A DNA stretch of 64,000 bases from Robiginitalea sp. SC105 (GCF_014243345.1 NZ_JACLZF010000001.1:248001-312000); one strand, 5' to 3'. Positions 25,130-34,022 are shown, numbered from the stretch's first letter. Numbers and translations: made by a program. The notes: generated from the sequence alone by a model not told the origin.

Positions 25130-26484
25130 TGTTTTTCCATGGATTTGGCAGTCCCGGTATCGTTCGGGTTATAGTAATTTGGCGGGAATCCGTTGAGTTG
25201 CCTCCAAAGTTCGAACCAGATGGGCACGTCCTGGAGCAGCCCCAGGCTGTAGGCCCCGGAGCCCACGCGGAGCTGGGCCGGCCACGGATGGTCATCGGGA
25301 TCGGGGGCGATCAGGATGCGGTACTTACCGTTCTGGCTGATATTTGTCTCGATGGCGACCACCACGCCCCCGTATGTACCATAGGACACGTTTGGCCAGC
25401 CGCTGAAGATGATTGCCGGCCAGCCGTCGAACTGGATGCGGAACTTCTCGCCCAGGTGGATCAGCGGCAGGTCGATCGGGGCCACATAGGTTTCCACTGC
25501 CAGGTCTACCGAGGTGGGCATGATGCTCACCAGTTGCTCCCCTTCCTTGAAGGTCTGGCCGATCCCGGATTGGATGGCCTTATTGACAAACCCGTTCTGG
25601 GGCGCGCGGATCACATTGAGGTCCCGCCGCCTTTCGTAATTGGTGAACTGGTTTTCGAGCTTGGTTACCTGGGCCTCCGTATCGAACTGGTCCGACTGGG
25701 CCGTAAACAGGTCGCTCTGGGCCTTGGAGATCTTGTCGGTGTATTCCGCCTGAATCCGGCCTACCTCCATGCGCGCATTGAGGACCTCATTCTTGCTGGC
25801 GAGCAACTTGTTCTCGGCGGAGATCAGTTTCGCCTGGGCCTCCTGCAGCTTCAACCGCTTTTCTTCCACGTCCGTGACCGCTTTCAGGCCTTCGTCCTCG
25901 AGCGTACTGGTACGGTCAAACTGCCGTTGGGCGATGAGGATCCCCGTACGTGCCGCTTCCAGGTCGATGCTGTCGCTCTTGACCTTCAGGTTGGCCTGCA
26001 TCAGTTTGTTGCGGGTCTGCTCGAGCTTCAGGCCCCGCTCCTGCCCCAGGGCCACGATCTGGGCTTCGAGGGCCCGGACCTTCTCCCGGTAGGAACCCAC
26101 CGACCGGCTTTTCGCGTCGATCTGCATCTGGGTACGGTCGACCAGGCGCGGGTCAAAATATTCGTCCTTCACTTCCGACATGACCAGGATGGTATCCCCG
26201 GCCTCCACAAAATCCCCCTCGCGCACATACCATTTCTCAATCCGCCCGGGGATGGCCGACTGTACCGTCTGCGGCCGCTGGTCCGGCGTGAGTGTGGTGA
26301 GGTACCCGTTCCCGTTGATCGTCTGCGTCCACGGCAGGAACAGGATGATCAGCCCGATGATCGTAAAGGCCATCAGGAACCGGTTGAAGTGCTTATAGTG
26401 CCGGTGGTGGAATACCAGACGTCCCGATTCGAAAACCTTCAGGTCTACTTCCTTGTTCAGTTTGTTTTCGGTAATGTTCAGCAT
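25126..26484 (-). CDS. HlyD family membrane fusion (periplasmic adaptor) protein
   Basis: This 452-residue adaptor has a short cytoplasmic start, one membrane helix (about 36-53), a lipoyl/beta-barrel first half (GRIEKWYVREGDFV), a long coiled coil (about 115-285) and a return lipoyl segment (IRAPQNGFVNKAIQ). It would bridge the ABC protein to the TolC channel. It overlaps the ABC gene by 7 bp and the tolC gene by 4 bp. The long coiled coil fits a type I secretion adaptor rather than an RND adaptor. Confidence 0.9.
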   Translation of the reverse strand: MLNITENKLNKEVDLKVFESGRLVFHHRHYKHFNRFLMAFTIIGLIILFLPWTQTINGNGYLTTLTPDQRPQTVQSAIPGRIEKWYVREGDFVEAGDTILVMSEVKDEYFDPRLVDRTQMQIDAKSRSVGSYREKVRALEAQIVALGQERGLKLEQTRNKLMQANLKVKSDSIDLEAARTGILIAQRQFDRTSTLEDEGLKAVTDVEEKRLKLQEAQAKLISAENKLLASKNEVLNARMEVGRIQAEYTDKISKAQSDLFTAQSDQFDTEAQVTKLENQFTNYERRRDLNVIRAPQNGFVNKAIQSGIGQTFKEGEQLVSIMPTSVDLAVETYVAPIDLPLIHLGEKFRIQFDGWPAIIFSGWPNVSYGTYGGVVVAIETNISQNGKYRILIAPDPDDHPWPAQLRVGSGAYSLGLLQDVPIWFELWRQLNGFPPNYYNPNDTGTAKSMEKQ

Positions 26485-28154
26485 GGGTCAGAATCGTTTA
26501 CAAGCCGTCCGGCTTCCATTTTTACAATGCGTTTGGAGATCCTTTTCCAGGCGCCGTTTGAGCTTACCACCACCAGCGACCAGGGGTGTTCCGGGCTGGA
26601 TATGAAATCCATGATCCCCCGGGCTTCCTCCTCGTCAAACTGGTCGAGCGGGTCCTTCAGCACCAGCAGCTTCGGCCTGTTGAGGATGCTGCGCGCCAGG
26701 ACGATCTTGCGGGAGATGACATAGGGGATTTGCCGTCCCTCCGGATAGATGATCGTTTTAAGCCCCTGGGGGAGGTTCTTGACAAAATCGAGCAGCCTGG
26801 TGTGTTCCAGGGCCCAGTAGACCTGCTCCATTGGGACTTCCGTATTGCCAAAGGTCAGGTTCTCCAGCAGGGTTCCTTCGAACGGGCTCTCTTCCGGGAG
26901 GCACTGCCCCAACAGAGACCGGTAGTGGTTGAGCAATACCCCGTCCAGGGCCACGTTGTTCACGGAAATCTGCCCGGAATCGGGTTGCAGGATCCCGGTT
27001 ATAAGGCGCAACAGGGTGGTTTTGCCCGATCCCCCCCAACCTTCTATAAGGATGCGGCTGCCTGGTGTTATCCGCAGTGACAGGTTGTCGACGATTACCT
27101 TCCTGCCATCCGCGGAGTGGAAGGTGACATCCCGGAGTTCCACATCCAGGCTTTCGGCATCGCCGAAGGGGGTATCCCCGTCCAGGGGTTCCAGTTCCTT
27201 ATCCACCACCTGACCCAGTTTCTCCAGGGAAGTCAGCAGGTCGTAAAAGGTCTCGAGCCCGAGGATCAGTTTCTCCACGGAATTGATGACCAGCAGGATG
27301 ATGATTTCGGCTGCCACGAACTGCCCTATGTTCATCTGCTGGTTGAGTACCAGCAGCCCCCCGATCAGCAACAACCCGGCAGTGACCAGCACCTTGAAGC
27401 CGATCATCTGGATAAACTGCAAAACCAGTATCCGGAAATGGCTTTCACGGGCTTTCAGGTAACGGGTCACCAGGTGGTCGTTCTTATCGACCGCCAGGGA
27501 GGTTTTCCCCGAAAGCTTAAAGCTGACAATGCTGCGGGCAACCTCCTGGATCCAGTGCGCCACGCGGTATTTGTGTCGGGATTCCTCCAGGCTGGTCTGC
27601 AGCCCCTTGCGGGCCGTGAGCCGGAAAACCCCGTACATCAGCAATAACAGCAGGATGCCATAGGCGATAAAGAAGGGGTGGTAAAAGGACAGCAGCAACA
27701 GCCCCAGGATGATCTGCAACATGGCCGCCGGGAAATCCACCAGGATCTTGGCTAGGGATTTCTGCACGGTGAGCGTATCAAAAAACCGGTTCGCCAGTTC
27801 GGGCGGGTAGTAGTGGGTGAGTTCGCTCATGCGGATCTTCGGGAACCGATAGGCAAATTCGAAGGACGAACGGGTAAATATCTTTTGCTGCAGGTTTTCG
27901 ATGATCCGTATCTGCATGAGTTGCAGGATCCCTACAAAAACCACCCCAATGGTTACCAGTACCACCAGCACGATCCAGGAGGTACTGACCTGCGCCCCCT
28001 GGATCAGGTTGATGATGGCCTGTATCCCCAGCGGGAGGGAAAGGTTTACCAACCCGGCGAAGACAGCGTAGTAAAAGATTTGGAGGATATCCTTTTTTTC
28101 GAGGCTCAGCAGGCCCATCAGGCGCTGCCAGGTATTCATGATTTGTTTCGACAT
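26478..28154 (-). CDS. ABC exporter with a degenerate ATPase domain
   Basis: This 558-residue half-transporter has six membrane helices (about 22-300) and a nucleotide-binding domain (about 335-550). The Walker A motif GWGGSGKTT (372-380) and a Q-loop glutamine (Gln417) are intact. The signature motif, normally LSGGQ, reads IPYVI (476-480). The Walker B Asp-Glu aligns with Lys500-Asp501. The switch His aligns with Ser532. Canonical ATP hydrolysis is therefore doubtful. No C39 peptidase domain is present. It follows a TetR gene by 15 bp and is coupled to HlyD, TolC and YitT genes. It may export a small molecule or peptide, or have become a regulated channel. Confidence 0.88.
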   Translation of the reverse strand: MSKQIMNTWQRLMGLLSLEKKDILQIFYYAVFAGLVNLSLPLGIQAIINLIQGAQVSTSWIVLVVLVTIGVVFVGILQLMQIRIIENLQQKIFTRSSFEFAYRFPKIRMSELTHYYPPELANRFFDTLTVQKSLAKILVDFPAAMLQIILGLLLLSFYHPFFIAYGILLLLLMYGVFRLTARKGLQTSLEESRHKYRVAHWIQEVARSIVSFKLSGKTSLAVDKNDHLVTRYLKARESHFRILVLQFIQMIGFKVLVTAGLLLIGGLLVLNQQMNIGQFVAAEIIILLVINSVEKLILGLETFYDLLTSLEKLGQVVDKELEPLDGDTPFGDAESLDVELRDVTFHSADGRKVIVDNLSLRITPGSRILIEGWGGSGKTTLLRLITGILQPDSGQISVNNVALDGVLLNHYRSLLGQCLPEESPFEGTLLENLTFGNTEVPMEQVYWALEHTRLLDFVKNLPQGLKTIIYPEGRQIPYVISRKIVLARSILNRPKLLVLKDPLDQFDEEEARGIMDFISSPEHPWSLVVVSSNGAWKRISKRIVKMEAGRLVNDSDPC

Positions 28155-28169
28155 AGATCGCGTCTCGGG

Positions 28170-28844
28170 TTATTTGTTAATTGCACTCAGTACCAGTTGC
28201 CTGAAAAAGAGGGTGTGGTTTTTTACCCCCTCCAGTTCGGTCAGGGAGGGAAAATGCTGTTCCAGGAAAAAGTGGTGGAGCGAACCCTCCAATACCGTAC
28301 TGGAGAGGCTGGCAGCAAAAGGGTATTCCGGGTTGACGGCCCGTATCATATCGGCCAGGCGATGCACGAGGCGCTTGTATATCTCAAAATATCCCTCCCG
28401 GTTTTGCTGGTCGACTTCCCGGGTCAGGAACGGTTTGGAATATTCATTCACTACGATTTCGTGCAGGGCCACCTCATCGATATGGCCGTAGGATGCATCT
28501 GCTTCCACGGGACGCGTAAGGGTGTCAATGCCCCGTTTGAGACATTCAAGCGGTTCGGTAATGCGATGCGTCTCCTGTACGAGGCGGAGTTCCAGCCATC
28601 CCCAGTACCAGGAACACAGATATATCAGAAACTTGTGCTTGTTTTCGAAATACCTGTAAATGGAACTTTCATTCGAGCCGATCTGCTCCCCCAGTTTTTT
28701 GAAATTGAACTGTTCTACCCCCATGGCCGAAATCATGTCGATCCCATTGCTGACGATCCGTTTTCCCAGTTGGGTAGACTGCGGGTCTTTCAGGTAGAGC
28801 CGGGGGTTGATCGATACTTCCATATTGCGAATCAGTGCATCCAT
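28170..28844 (-). CDS. TetR/AcrR family transcriptional regulator
   Basis: This 224-residue regulator has an N-terminal helix-turn-helix (about 25-70; NFKKLGEQIGSNESSIYRYFENK) and an all-helical ligand domain. It heads the exporter operon, 15 bp before the ABC gene, and probably represses it. A 13-bp palindrome (28913-28925) in the divergent promoter region is a candidate operator. The start could also be ATG 28823 (Met8). The divergent gene encodes a small secreted protein. Confidence 0.92.
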   Translation of the reverse strand: MDALIRNMEVSINPRLYLKDPQSTQLGKRIVSNGIDMISAMGVEQFNFKKLGEQIGSNESSIYRYFENKHKFLIYLCSWYWGWLELRLVQETHRITEPLECLKRGIDTLTRPVEADASYGHIDEVALHEIVVNEYSKPFLTREVDQQNREGYFEIYKRLVHRLADMIRAVNPEYPFAASLSSTVLEGSLHHFFLEQHFPSLTELEGVKNHTLFFRQLVLSAINK

Positions 28845-28860
28845 AAGTCTGGAATTTGTT

Positions 28861-28868
28861 CAAATATA
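28861..28868 (-). promoter_or_regulatory. -7 element (TATATTTG) for the TetR-led operon
   Basis: It is a perfect match on the minus strand, 16 bp before the TetR ATG. Confidence 0.5.
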
Positions 28869-28912
28869 ATAGCAGAACTTTCAACATTTAAAAGTTTAAC
28901 TCTTATTTAACG

Positions 28913-28925
28913 ATAGTAATACTAT
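28913..28925. promoter_or_regulatory. Candidate TetR operator palindrome
   Basis: ATAGTA and TACTAT flank a central A in a perfect 13-bp palindrome. It lies between the two divergent promoters, just upstream of the + strand -7 element (28934-28941). Confidence 0.45.
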
Positions 28926-28933
28926 TATATTGC

Positions 28934-28941
28934 TAAATTTG
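28934..28941 (+). promoter_or_regulatory. -7 element (TAAATTTG) for the small secreted protein
   Basis: A TAnnTTTG match lies 39 bp before ATG 28981. Confidence 0.45.
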
Positions 28942-28980
28942 TACTCAGCAGATCAGATATTAACAATAACTCACAAAATC

Positions 28981-29334
28981 ATGGCAAAAAATCTCATATT
29001 CACAATTATGGCCCTGGCTTTCTTTGGGCTGAACGCTACCGCCCAAAGCAGTACAGTACGCGATGGAAGCACCCTGATCCTTGGGAAAGCCGACGCTAAT
29101 GGCTACGATTACATCGCGTTTCCCCGGAAGAATTTTATCATCAAGCGGGGGGCGATCGCAGATTACAAACCGCTCTACGGCATGGAAGTAGTTGTAGAAT
29201 CCCAAAGGGAACGCAACGGTTCCACCTGGGTAACCCTGAGGCGCGCCGACGGCGGCAAGTTCTTCAGGTTCATACCTTCCGTGGAGGCGCGCCTGGAGAA
29301 GGCATTGGATTCCGGGGAGCTCACCCGTTCCTGA
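28981..29334 (+). CDS. Small secreted hypothetical protein
   Basis: This 117-residue protein has a clear signal peptide (residues 1-21, cleavage likely after ATAQ). The mature part, about 95 residues, is mixed charged and hydrophobic with no cysteines and no family I recognise. It is divergent from the TetR exporter operon across a region that holds a candidate operator, so it may be co-regulated. It may be periplasmic or exported; it is not obviously a type I substrate because the signal is Sec-type. Confidence 0.75.
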   Translation: MAKNLIFTIMALAFFGLNATAQSSTVRDGSTLILGKADANGYDYIAFPRKNFIIKRGAIADYKPLYGMEVVVESQRERNGSTWVTLRRADGGKFFRFIPSVEARLEKALDSGELTRS

Positions 29335-29373
29335 CCCGTTGCCCCGCAATCGATTTTTGCGTTACTTGCGGGC

Positions 29374-29937
29374 ATGGAAAAACAGCGATGCGGCTGGTGC
29401 CTGGGAGATCCGCTTTACGAAGCCTACCACGACCAGGAATGGGGGGTCCCCGTTCGTGATGACCGGAGACTCTTTGAATTCCTGACGCTGGAAACCTTCC
29501 AGGCCGGCCTCAGCTGGATTACCGTGCTCAGAAAAAGGGAACATTTCCGCCGGGTTTTCGACAACTTTGATTACCGGAAGGTCGCGGGGTACGGCGAAGA
29601 CAAGGTAACGGCCCTGCTTGCCGATCCCGGCATTATCCGGAACCGGCTGAAGGTGCAGGCCGCGGTTTCAAACGCACGGGCATTCATGCAGGTGCAGGAG
29701 GAATTCGGCAGTTTCAGCAAGTATATCTGGGGCTTTACGGACGGCCACCCCATCCGCAACGCCGTGCGGGACTATAAAAAAGCCCCGGCCACCACGCCCC
29801 TCTCGGATGCCCTGAGCCGGGACCTCAAAAAAAGGGGGTTCAAGTTCGTGGGCAGCACGGTGGTGTATGCCCATATGCAGGCTACCGGCATGGTCAATGA
29901 TCACGAAATAACCTGTTTCCGACATGACCAGGTATAA
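29374..29937 (+). CDS. tag: DNA-3-methyladenine glycosylase I
   Basis: It removes 3-methyladenine from alkylated DNA to start base excision repair. The 187-residue product has the zinc-binding set Cys6, His19 and the late DHEITCF motif, plus QAGLSWITVLRKRE. Length and motifs fit the Tag family. Its end overlaps the next gene by 14 bp, implying coupled translation. Confidence 0.95.
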   Translation: MEKQRCGWCLGDPLYEAYHDQEWGVPVRDDRRLFEFLTLETFQAGLSWITVLRKREHFRRVFDNFDYRKVAGYGEDKVTALLADPGIIRNRLKVQAAVSNARAFMQVQEEFGSFSKYIWGFTDGHPIRNAVRDYKKAPATTPLSDALSRDLKKRGFKFVGSTVVYAHMQATGMVNDHEITCFRHDQV

Positions 29938-30511
29938 AATCGTTCTGCCCCTCTTCCTCCTGGCGGTACTGACCTCCGGTTGGGCCCAGCAAAAGCAGGA
30001 ACGGGAGTTCCGGATCCGGAAGGACCAGTTTCCCCCGGTGGCCCTGGAGGCGATGGAGCCCTTTTTGGCAGATGCCCGCCGGTTGCGCTACTATAAGGAA
30101 ATCGATTCCGCACGAAGCAGCTTTGAACTGAAATTCAAGCTCCAAAGGCTCTGGTACAGCGTTGAGTTTACCCCGGAAGGCGTCCTGGAAGATGTGGAGG
30201 TACGGATCAAACCGGTAGATATTCCCGATGAAACCTGGGCACGCATGCAATCCCATATGACAGAGGCATTCGGAAAACACCGGGTCCGTAAAATCCAGCA
30301 GCAGTATCCCCGCGAGGCCTTTGATTCTGTGGAAGTCACGATGAAAAATGCCTTCCAGAACCTGCTCCTGCCCCAGCTCCGCTATGAGCTGGTCATCCAG
30401 ACACGCACGCAAGAGGGCCTGACACAATACGAAGCCCTGTATGACAGCGAAGGCGCTTTGCTCTTGCTCCGGGAAGCCCTGCCGCCGAACTACAACCATA
30501 TCCTGTATTGA
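29924..30511 (+). CDS. Secreted hypothetical protein, PepSY-like region possible
   Basis: This 195-residue protein has a signal peptide (residues 1-22, ending GWAQ) and a charged mature part with a segment (ELKFKLQRLWYSVEFTPEG) reminiscent of PepSY-like folds; that resemblance is weak. The function is unknown and its location is probably periplasmic. It overlaps tag by 14 bp, so the pair is likely one transcript, though no shared pathway is apparent. Confidence 0.7.
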   Translation: MTRYKIVLPLFLLAVLTSGWAQQKQEREFRIRKDQFPPVALEAMEPFLADARRLRYYKEIDSARSSFELKFKLQRLWYSVEFTPEGVLEDVEVRIKPVDIPDETWARMQSHMTEAFGKHRVRKIQQQYPREAFDSVEVTMKNAFQNLLLPQLRYELVIQTRTQEGLTQYEALYDSEGALLLLREALPPNYNHILY

Positions 30512-30567
30512 CCCGGCAATCCTTTGAAATAAGGTGGCTCTTAGTGGCACGCAGTGACAGCCAAGTC

Positions 30568-31248
30568 TTATTTGTCAATCTTAACCTGATCCTCTCCCTG
30601 TAAGAGGGCCAGGAATCGTTCCCGGGGTATCTCCCGGGCCCCGAGGCTTTCCAGGTGGCTGGTGTATACCTGGCAATCCACCAGGCGGTATTCCCGGGCT
30701 GCCAACTCCCTGACCATATGGATAAACCCGGCCTTTGAGGCATTGGATACACGGCTGAACATGCTCTCCCCGCAAAAGACATCCCCGAGGTCCACCCCGT
30801 ATAACCCGCCCACAAGTTCGTCCCCCTGCCATACTTCATAGGAAACCGCATGGCCCAGCTCGTGCAACCGGATGTAGGCGGCTTGCATTTCAGGGGTAAT
30901 CCAGGTCCCCTGCTCCCCCTTCCTGGGAATCTGGGAACAGGCTGCTATCACCCGGGAAAAACACTGGTTCTTGGTAACCCGGAAAACCTTTCGCGAACGC
31001 AACTGCCGCATGCTCCTGGAAACGCGGAGCTCATTGGGAAACAGCACCATGCGCGGGTCCGGGCTCCACCAAAGGATGAGGGAGTCGTCGCTGAACCAAG
31101 GGAAGATACCGGACCGGTAGGCGAGCAGCAGGCGTTCGGGTTCCAGGTCGCCCCCGATAGCCACCAGCCCGTCCTTGCCCGCCGCTCCGGCGGGTGGGAA
31201 TACAAGTGCCTCCCCAAGAAAGGGTATGGGGGTCTTTGCCGCTGACAT
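30568..31248 (-). CDS. aat: Leucyl/phenylalanyl-tRNA-protein transferase
   Basis: It adds Leu or Phe from charged tRNA to the N-terminus of Arg- or Lys-starting proteins, marking them for ClpAP in the N-end rule pathway. The 226-residue product has the family signature YRSGIFPWFSD and LWWSPDPRMVL. The adaptor ClpS is not in the window. It is 29 bp downstream of the fatty-acid transporter-like gene on the same strand. Confidence 0.94.
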   Translation of the reverse strand: MSAAKTPIPFLGEALVFPPAGAAGKDGLVAIGGDLEPERLLLAYRSGIFPWFSDDSLILWWSPDPRMVLFPNELRVSRSMRQLRSRKVFRVTKNQCFSRVIAACSQIPRKGEQGTWITPEMQAAYIRLHELGHAVSYEVWQGDELVGGLYGVDLGDVFCGESMFSRVSNASKAGFIHMVRELAAREYRLVDCQVYTSHLESLGAREIPRERFLALLQGEDQVKIDK

Positions 31249-31277
31249 CTGTTTTTACCCCTAATTTACCAAATCCG

Positions 31278-32660
31278 TCACCAAAGCATCAACCCAAGCA
31301 GGTAAACGACCCCTGCCAAACACATAAAAAGGAGCGAATACGGCAGGATTTCCCGCGCCTTAAGCCGGGTGATCCCGAGCAGGGGCAACGCCCAGAAAGG
31401 CTGCAGCATATTGGTCAGCTGGTCTCCATAAGCCAGGGACATCAGCGCCTTGGGCAGGGGGACCCCAAGCTGGAGGGCCGCCTCCAGGATGATCGGGCCC
31501 TGTACGGCCCATTGGCCACCGCCGCTGGGGACAAACAGGTTCACCAGGCCGGCGCTGAAGAAGGTAAACAGGGGGAAACTCCACTCCGAACTGATGGCGA
31601 TAAAGAAATCTGAAATACGGTGGATCAGTCCGGCTTCCGTCATTATGCCCATGATCCCGAAATAGAGCGGGAACTGGATGAGGATACCTGCGGTGTCCCC
31701 AATGGCCGATTCGACGGCATGGAGGAAATTCCGGAAATTCCCGTGGAGGAGCAGGGCGAGCCCCAGCATGAAGAAATTGAGCATGTCCGGGCTGAGGTTC
31801 AACTCCCGCAAATCGGGCAGGTACTGCAACAGGAACGCAGTAAAAATAAGTAGGGCAAACAGTGTGCTCAGCCAGGGGGAGCGGTCCATGCGTTCCGCAC
31901 CGTGTCCCGGGCCATCGGGCCCCGGGGCGGTATCGAAACGATACTCGGGCAGCTCCACGGCCCGGGTCCTGGTACTCCGCCCCAGCCAGTAAGCAAGGCC
32001 GCTTACGGTAAAAAGCACGGCCAGGAAGATGCACAGGTTCCAGAACCCGAATACCGTCTCCGAAGTGGGGATACTTCCCGGCAGGGCAGCCAGGCTTGTT
32101 TCCGGCAAAACCCCCCGCAAAAGGCTGTCCAGGTGGCCGGCTTCACTCGCCTTGATTGGCGCGGAACCGCTGATGCCGCCGTGCCAGACCATGAGCCCGA
32201 GGTAGCCGCAGGCTCCAATAAGCGGATAATTGATGGGGATTTTATTTTTCAGGGCGTGTTCCCCGACTTTCCGGGCCAGGATCGCCCCGAAAATCAACCC
32301 AAGGCCCCAGTTGAAAAAGGAGACCAGCATGGTGGTGGATGCCACAAGCAGTGCGGCACCCGCAGCCGAACCCGCCCGGGCCGTCAGGATGCCAATGAGC
32401 TTCTCGGCCGGTTTGCTCAACACCAGGACGTGTCCAAGCACCAGGATGAGCATCATCTGGTAGGCAAAGACCAGCAGGTCCCGGTTCCAAAGCCCGCTTT
32501 CCCAGGCACGCAACGTGCCGGACCAGGGATTCCTCCCGTCCGGAAAGGCTCCGAAGAAACCGCCAAGGAGGAAGGTCAGTAAACTCAGCAGTACGGCAAT
32601 GGCAAAGGGGGACGGCAGGAACCGCCTGAAAAGGCTTTCTATGGTTCGGGTTACAGACAT
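31278..32660 (-). CDS. AtoE/TIGR00366 family transporter
   Basis: This 460-residue protein has about 12 membrane helices and matches the TIGR00366 family that includes the short-chain fatty acid transporter AtoE. Conserved segments include FNWGLGLIFGAI, LMVWHGGISGSAP and FVPSGGGQWAVQGP. Substrates in flavobacteria are unverified and uptake of short-chain acids is inferred. It precedes aat on the same strand with no evident functional link. Confidence 0.85.
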   Translation of the reverse strand: MSVTRTIESLFRRFLPSPFAIAVLLSLLTFLLGGFFGAFPDGRNPWSGTLRAWESGLWNRDLLVFAYQMMLILVLGHVLVLSKPAEKLIGILTARAGSAAGAALLVASTTMLVSFFNWGLGLIFGAILARKVGEHALKNKIPINYPLIGACGYLGLMVWHGGISGSAPIKASEAGHLDSLLRGVLPETSLAALPGSIPTSETVFGFWNLCIFLAVLFTVSGLAYWLGRSTRTRAVELPEYRFDTAPGPDGPGHGAERMDRSPWLSTLFALLIFTAFLLQYLPDLRELNLSPDMLNFFMLGLALLLHGNFRNFLHAVESAIGDTAGILIQFPLYFGIMGIMTEAGLIHRISDFFIAISSEWSFPLFTFFSAGLVNLFVPSGGGQWAVQGPIILEAALQLGVPLPKALMSLAYGDQLTNMLQPFWALPLLGITRLKAREILPYSLLFMCLAGVVYLLGLMLW

Positions 32661-32696
32661 ATTAACAGGCCGGGGGCCCCCAGCCCCGATAGCGCC

Positions 32697-33074
32697 TTAA
32701 AAAGGCAGGTCGTCGTAATCTTCCTCCTTCAGGTCATCCGCAGGTTCAAAGGCATCCGCCGGGGGGACCGGGGGGATATTGCTGTCGGGGGCTCCCTCCT
32801 GAAGGCTTTCAATCCGCCAGCCCTGGATGGAGTTGAAATATTTGGTGTCGCCCTGAGGGCTGGTCCATTCCCTTCCCCGAAGGTCGATACTGACTTTGAC
32901 CTGCTGGCCTACCTGAAATTTGTCGAGCAGGTCCGTTTTGTCCTGGACAAATTCCACCAGCAGGTGCTGGGGGTATTGTTCGTCCGTGGTGACAACCAGC
33001 TCGCGCTTGCGGAACCCGTTGGTTCCATAGGTTTTGGTTTCGTCGATCAGTTTGATGGTTCCTTGAATTTCCAT
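32697..33074 (-). CDS. DUF3127 protein with an SSB-like C-terminal tip
   Basis: This 125-residue protein matches DUF3127, a predicted OB-fold family of Bacteroidota with the core patterns ELVVTTDEQYPQ and FNSIQGWRIE. A proline-rich linker (about 95-112) leads to an acidic tail ending DYDDLPF. That tip matches the SSB tip seen at 56427 (EEDDLPF). This suggests it binds nucleic acid or the same partners as SSB, such as recombination and repair enzymes. The role is inferred. Confidence 0.82.
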   Translation of the reverse strand: MEIQGTIKLIDETKTYGTNGFRKRELVVTTDEQYPQHLLVEFVQDKTDLLDKFQVGQQVKVSIDLRGREWTSPQGDTKYFNSIQGWRIESLQEGAPDSNIPPVPPADAFEPADDLKEEDYDDLPF

Positions 33075-33128
33075 TAGGGTGTTTAATTTTTATTCCTGTT
33101 CATTTTTAATCTTTACAGACCCTGCCAG

Positions 33129-34019
33129 CTACTGCAGGCCTGCGAGCAACAACTTCCACGCCGACTCCGGGTCTTCCTCCGCGAGGTACTTCTGGGCCCT
33201 ACGGTGGAGCGCTTCCTCATCCCGGCCGCTGAGTACCTTCCGGGCATCTACATCCCCGTCTACAAAGGCCCGCACCTGGCGGGCATCCGGCAGCTTTTCC
33301 ACATTCCCGAGTTTCCCCAGGTCATTGCCCGTGAGTACCCGGCTCAGGCGGATCGCATCCGGTATGGCGTCCACACCGATGCCCAGACTGGACAGGGGTT
33401 TGGGCACTTCAAAAAGGCCGGCCGCCGCACGGCTGTACCAATTACCCCCAAGCCGGGCGACCAGGTCCATTTTTTTCGGGTCCGGTATGCCGGGGGAAGA
33501 GAGGATGTCCTTTTTCAGGTGGAACTTAACCACTTCGCAGAAGATGAGGTTCCCGGCTCCCCCGCCTTCCCCCAGGGGTGTGACCTGCGTAACCCTGCAC
33601 TCAAACTGGGCAGGGGACTCCGCCACCCGGTAGGGTTTTACCAGGTCGGAGGGGCGCATGGTGAAACCGGCTTTTTCAAATTCATTTACCCCTTCCGGGT
33701 ATTCGGTACTGGCAAGGGACATCTGCTGTACCATGGCAAAGGACACCATATTGATCACCACCTCCCGGGTCTTTTCGGCATTCTGCAGGGTGTGCTTGGT
33801 CGTGTTGTCGCGCACCCGGCGGGCAGGCGAAAAAATCAAAACAGGCGGGTTGGTGCTGAAAACATTGAAATAACTGAAAGGGGCCAGGTTGGGGTTCCCG
33901 TCGGCATCGACCGTGCTGGCAAAGGCGATGGGACGCGGGGCCACGGCACCCAGTAAAAAAGCGTGTAACTCTCGTGTTTCCAGTGCTTCCGGCAGGAGTG
34001 AAAGGGTGTCTTCCGTCAT
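33129..34019 (-). CDS. Flavin reductase family protein
   Basis: This 296-residue protein matches the FMN-binding flavin reductase-like split-barrel family, with LGAVAPRPIAFASTV near residue 20 and the FNVFSTNPP segment. It may reduce flavins or bind FMN as an oxidoreductase partner. The start at 34019 was chosen because a -7 element (34023-34031) ends three bases upstream. It is divergent from an orphan histidine kinase. Confidence 0.87.
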   Translation of the reverse strand: MTEDTLSLLPEALETRELHAFLLGAVAPRPIAFASTVDADGNPNLAPFSYFNVFSTNPPVLIFSPARRVRDNTTKHTLQNAEKTREVVINMVSFAMVQQMSLASTEYPEGVNEFEKAGFTMRPSDLVKPYRVAESPAQFECRVTQVTPLGEGGGAGNLIFCEVVKFHLKKDILSSPGIPDPKKMDLVARLGGNWYSRAAAGLFEVPKPLSSLGIGVDAIPDAIRLSRVLTGNDLGKLGNVEKLPDARQVRAFVDGDVDARKVLSGRDEEALHRRAQKYLAEEDPESAWKLLLAGLQ

Positions 34020-34022
34020 AGC

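Noticed and set aside
26478-28154. The ABC gene as a pseudogene.
   Set aside because: The frame is intact over 558 codons, embedded in a coupled operon, and only specific ATPase motifs have changed.
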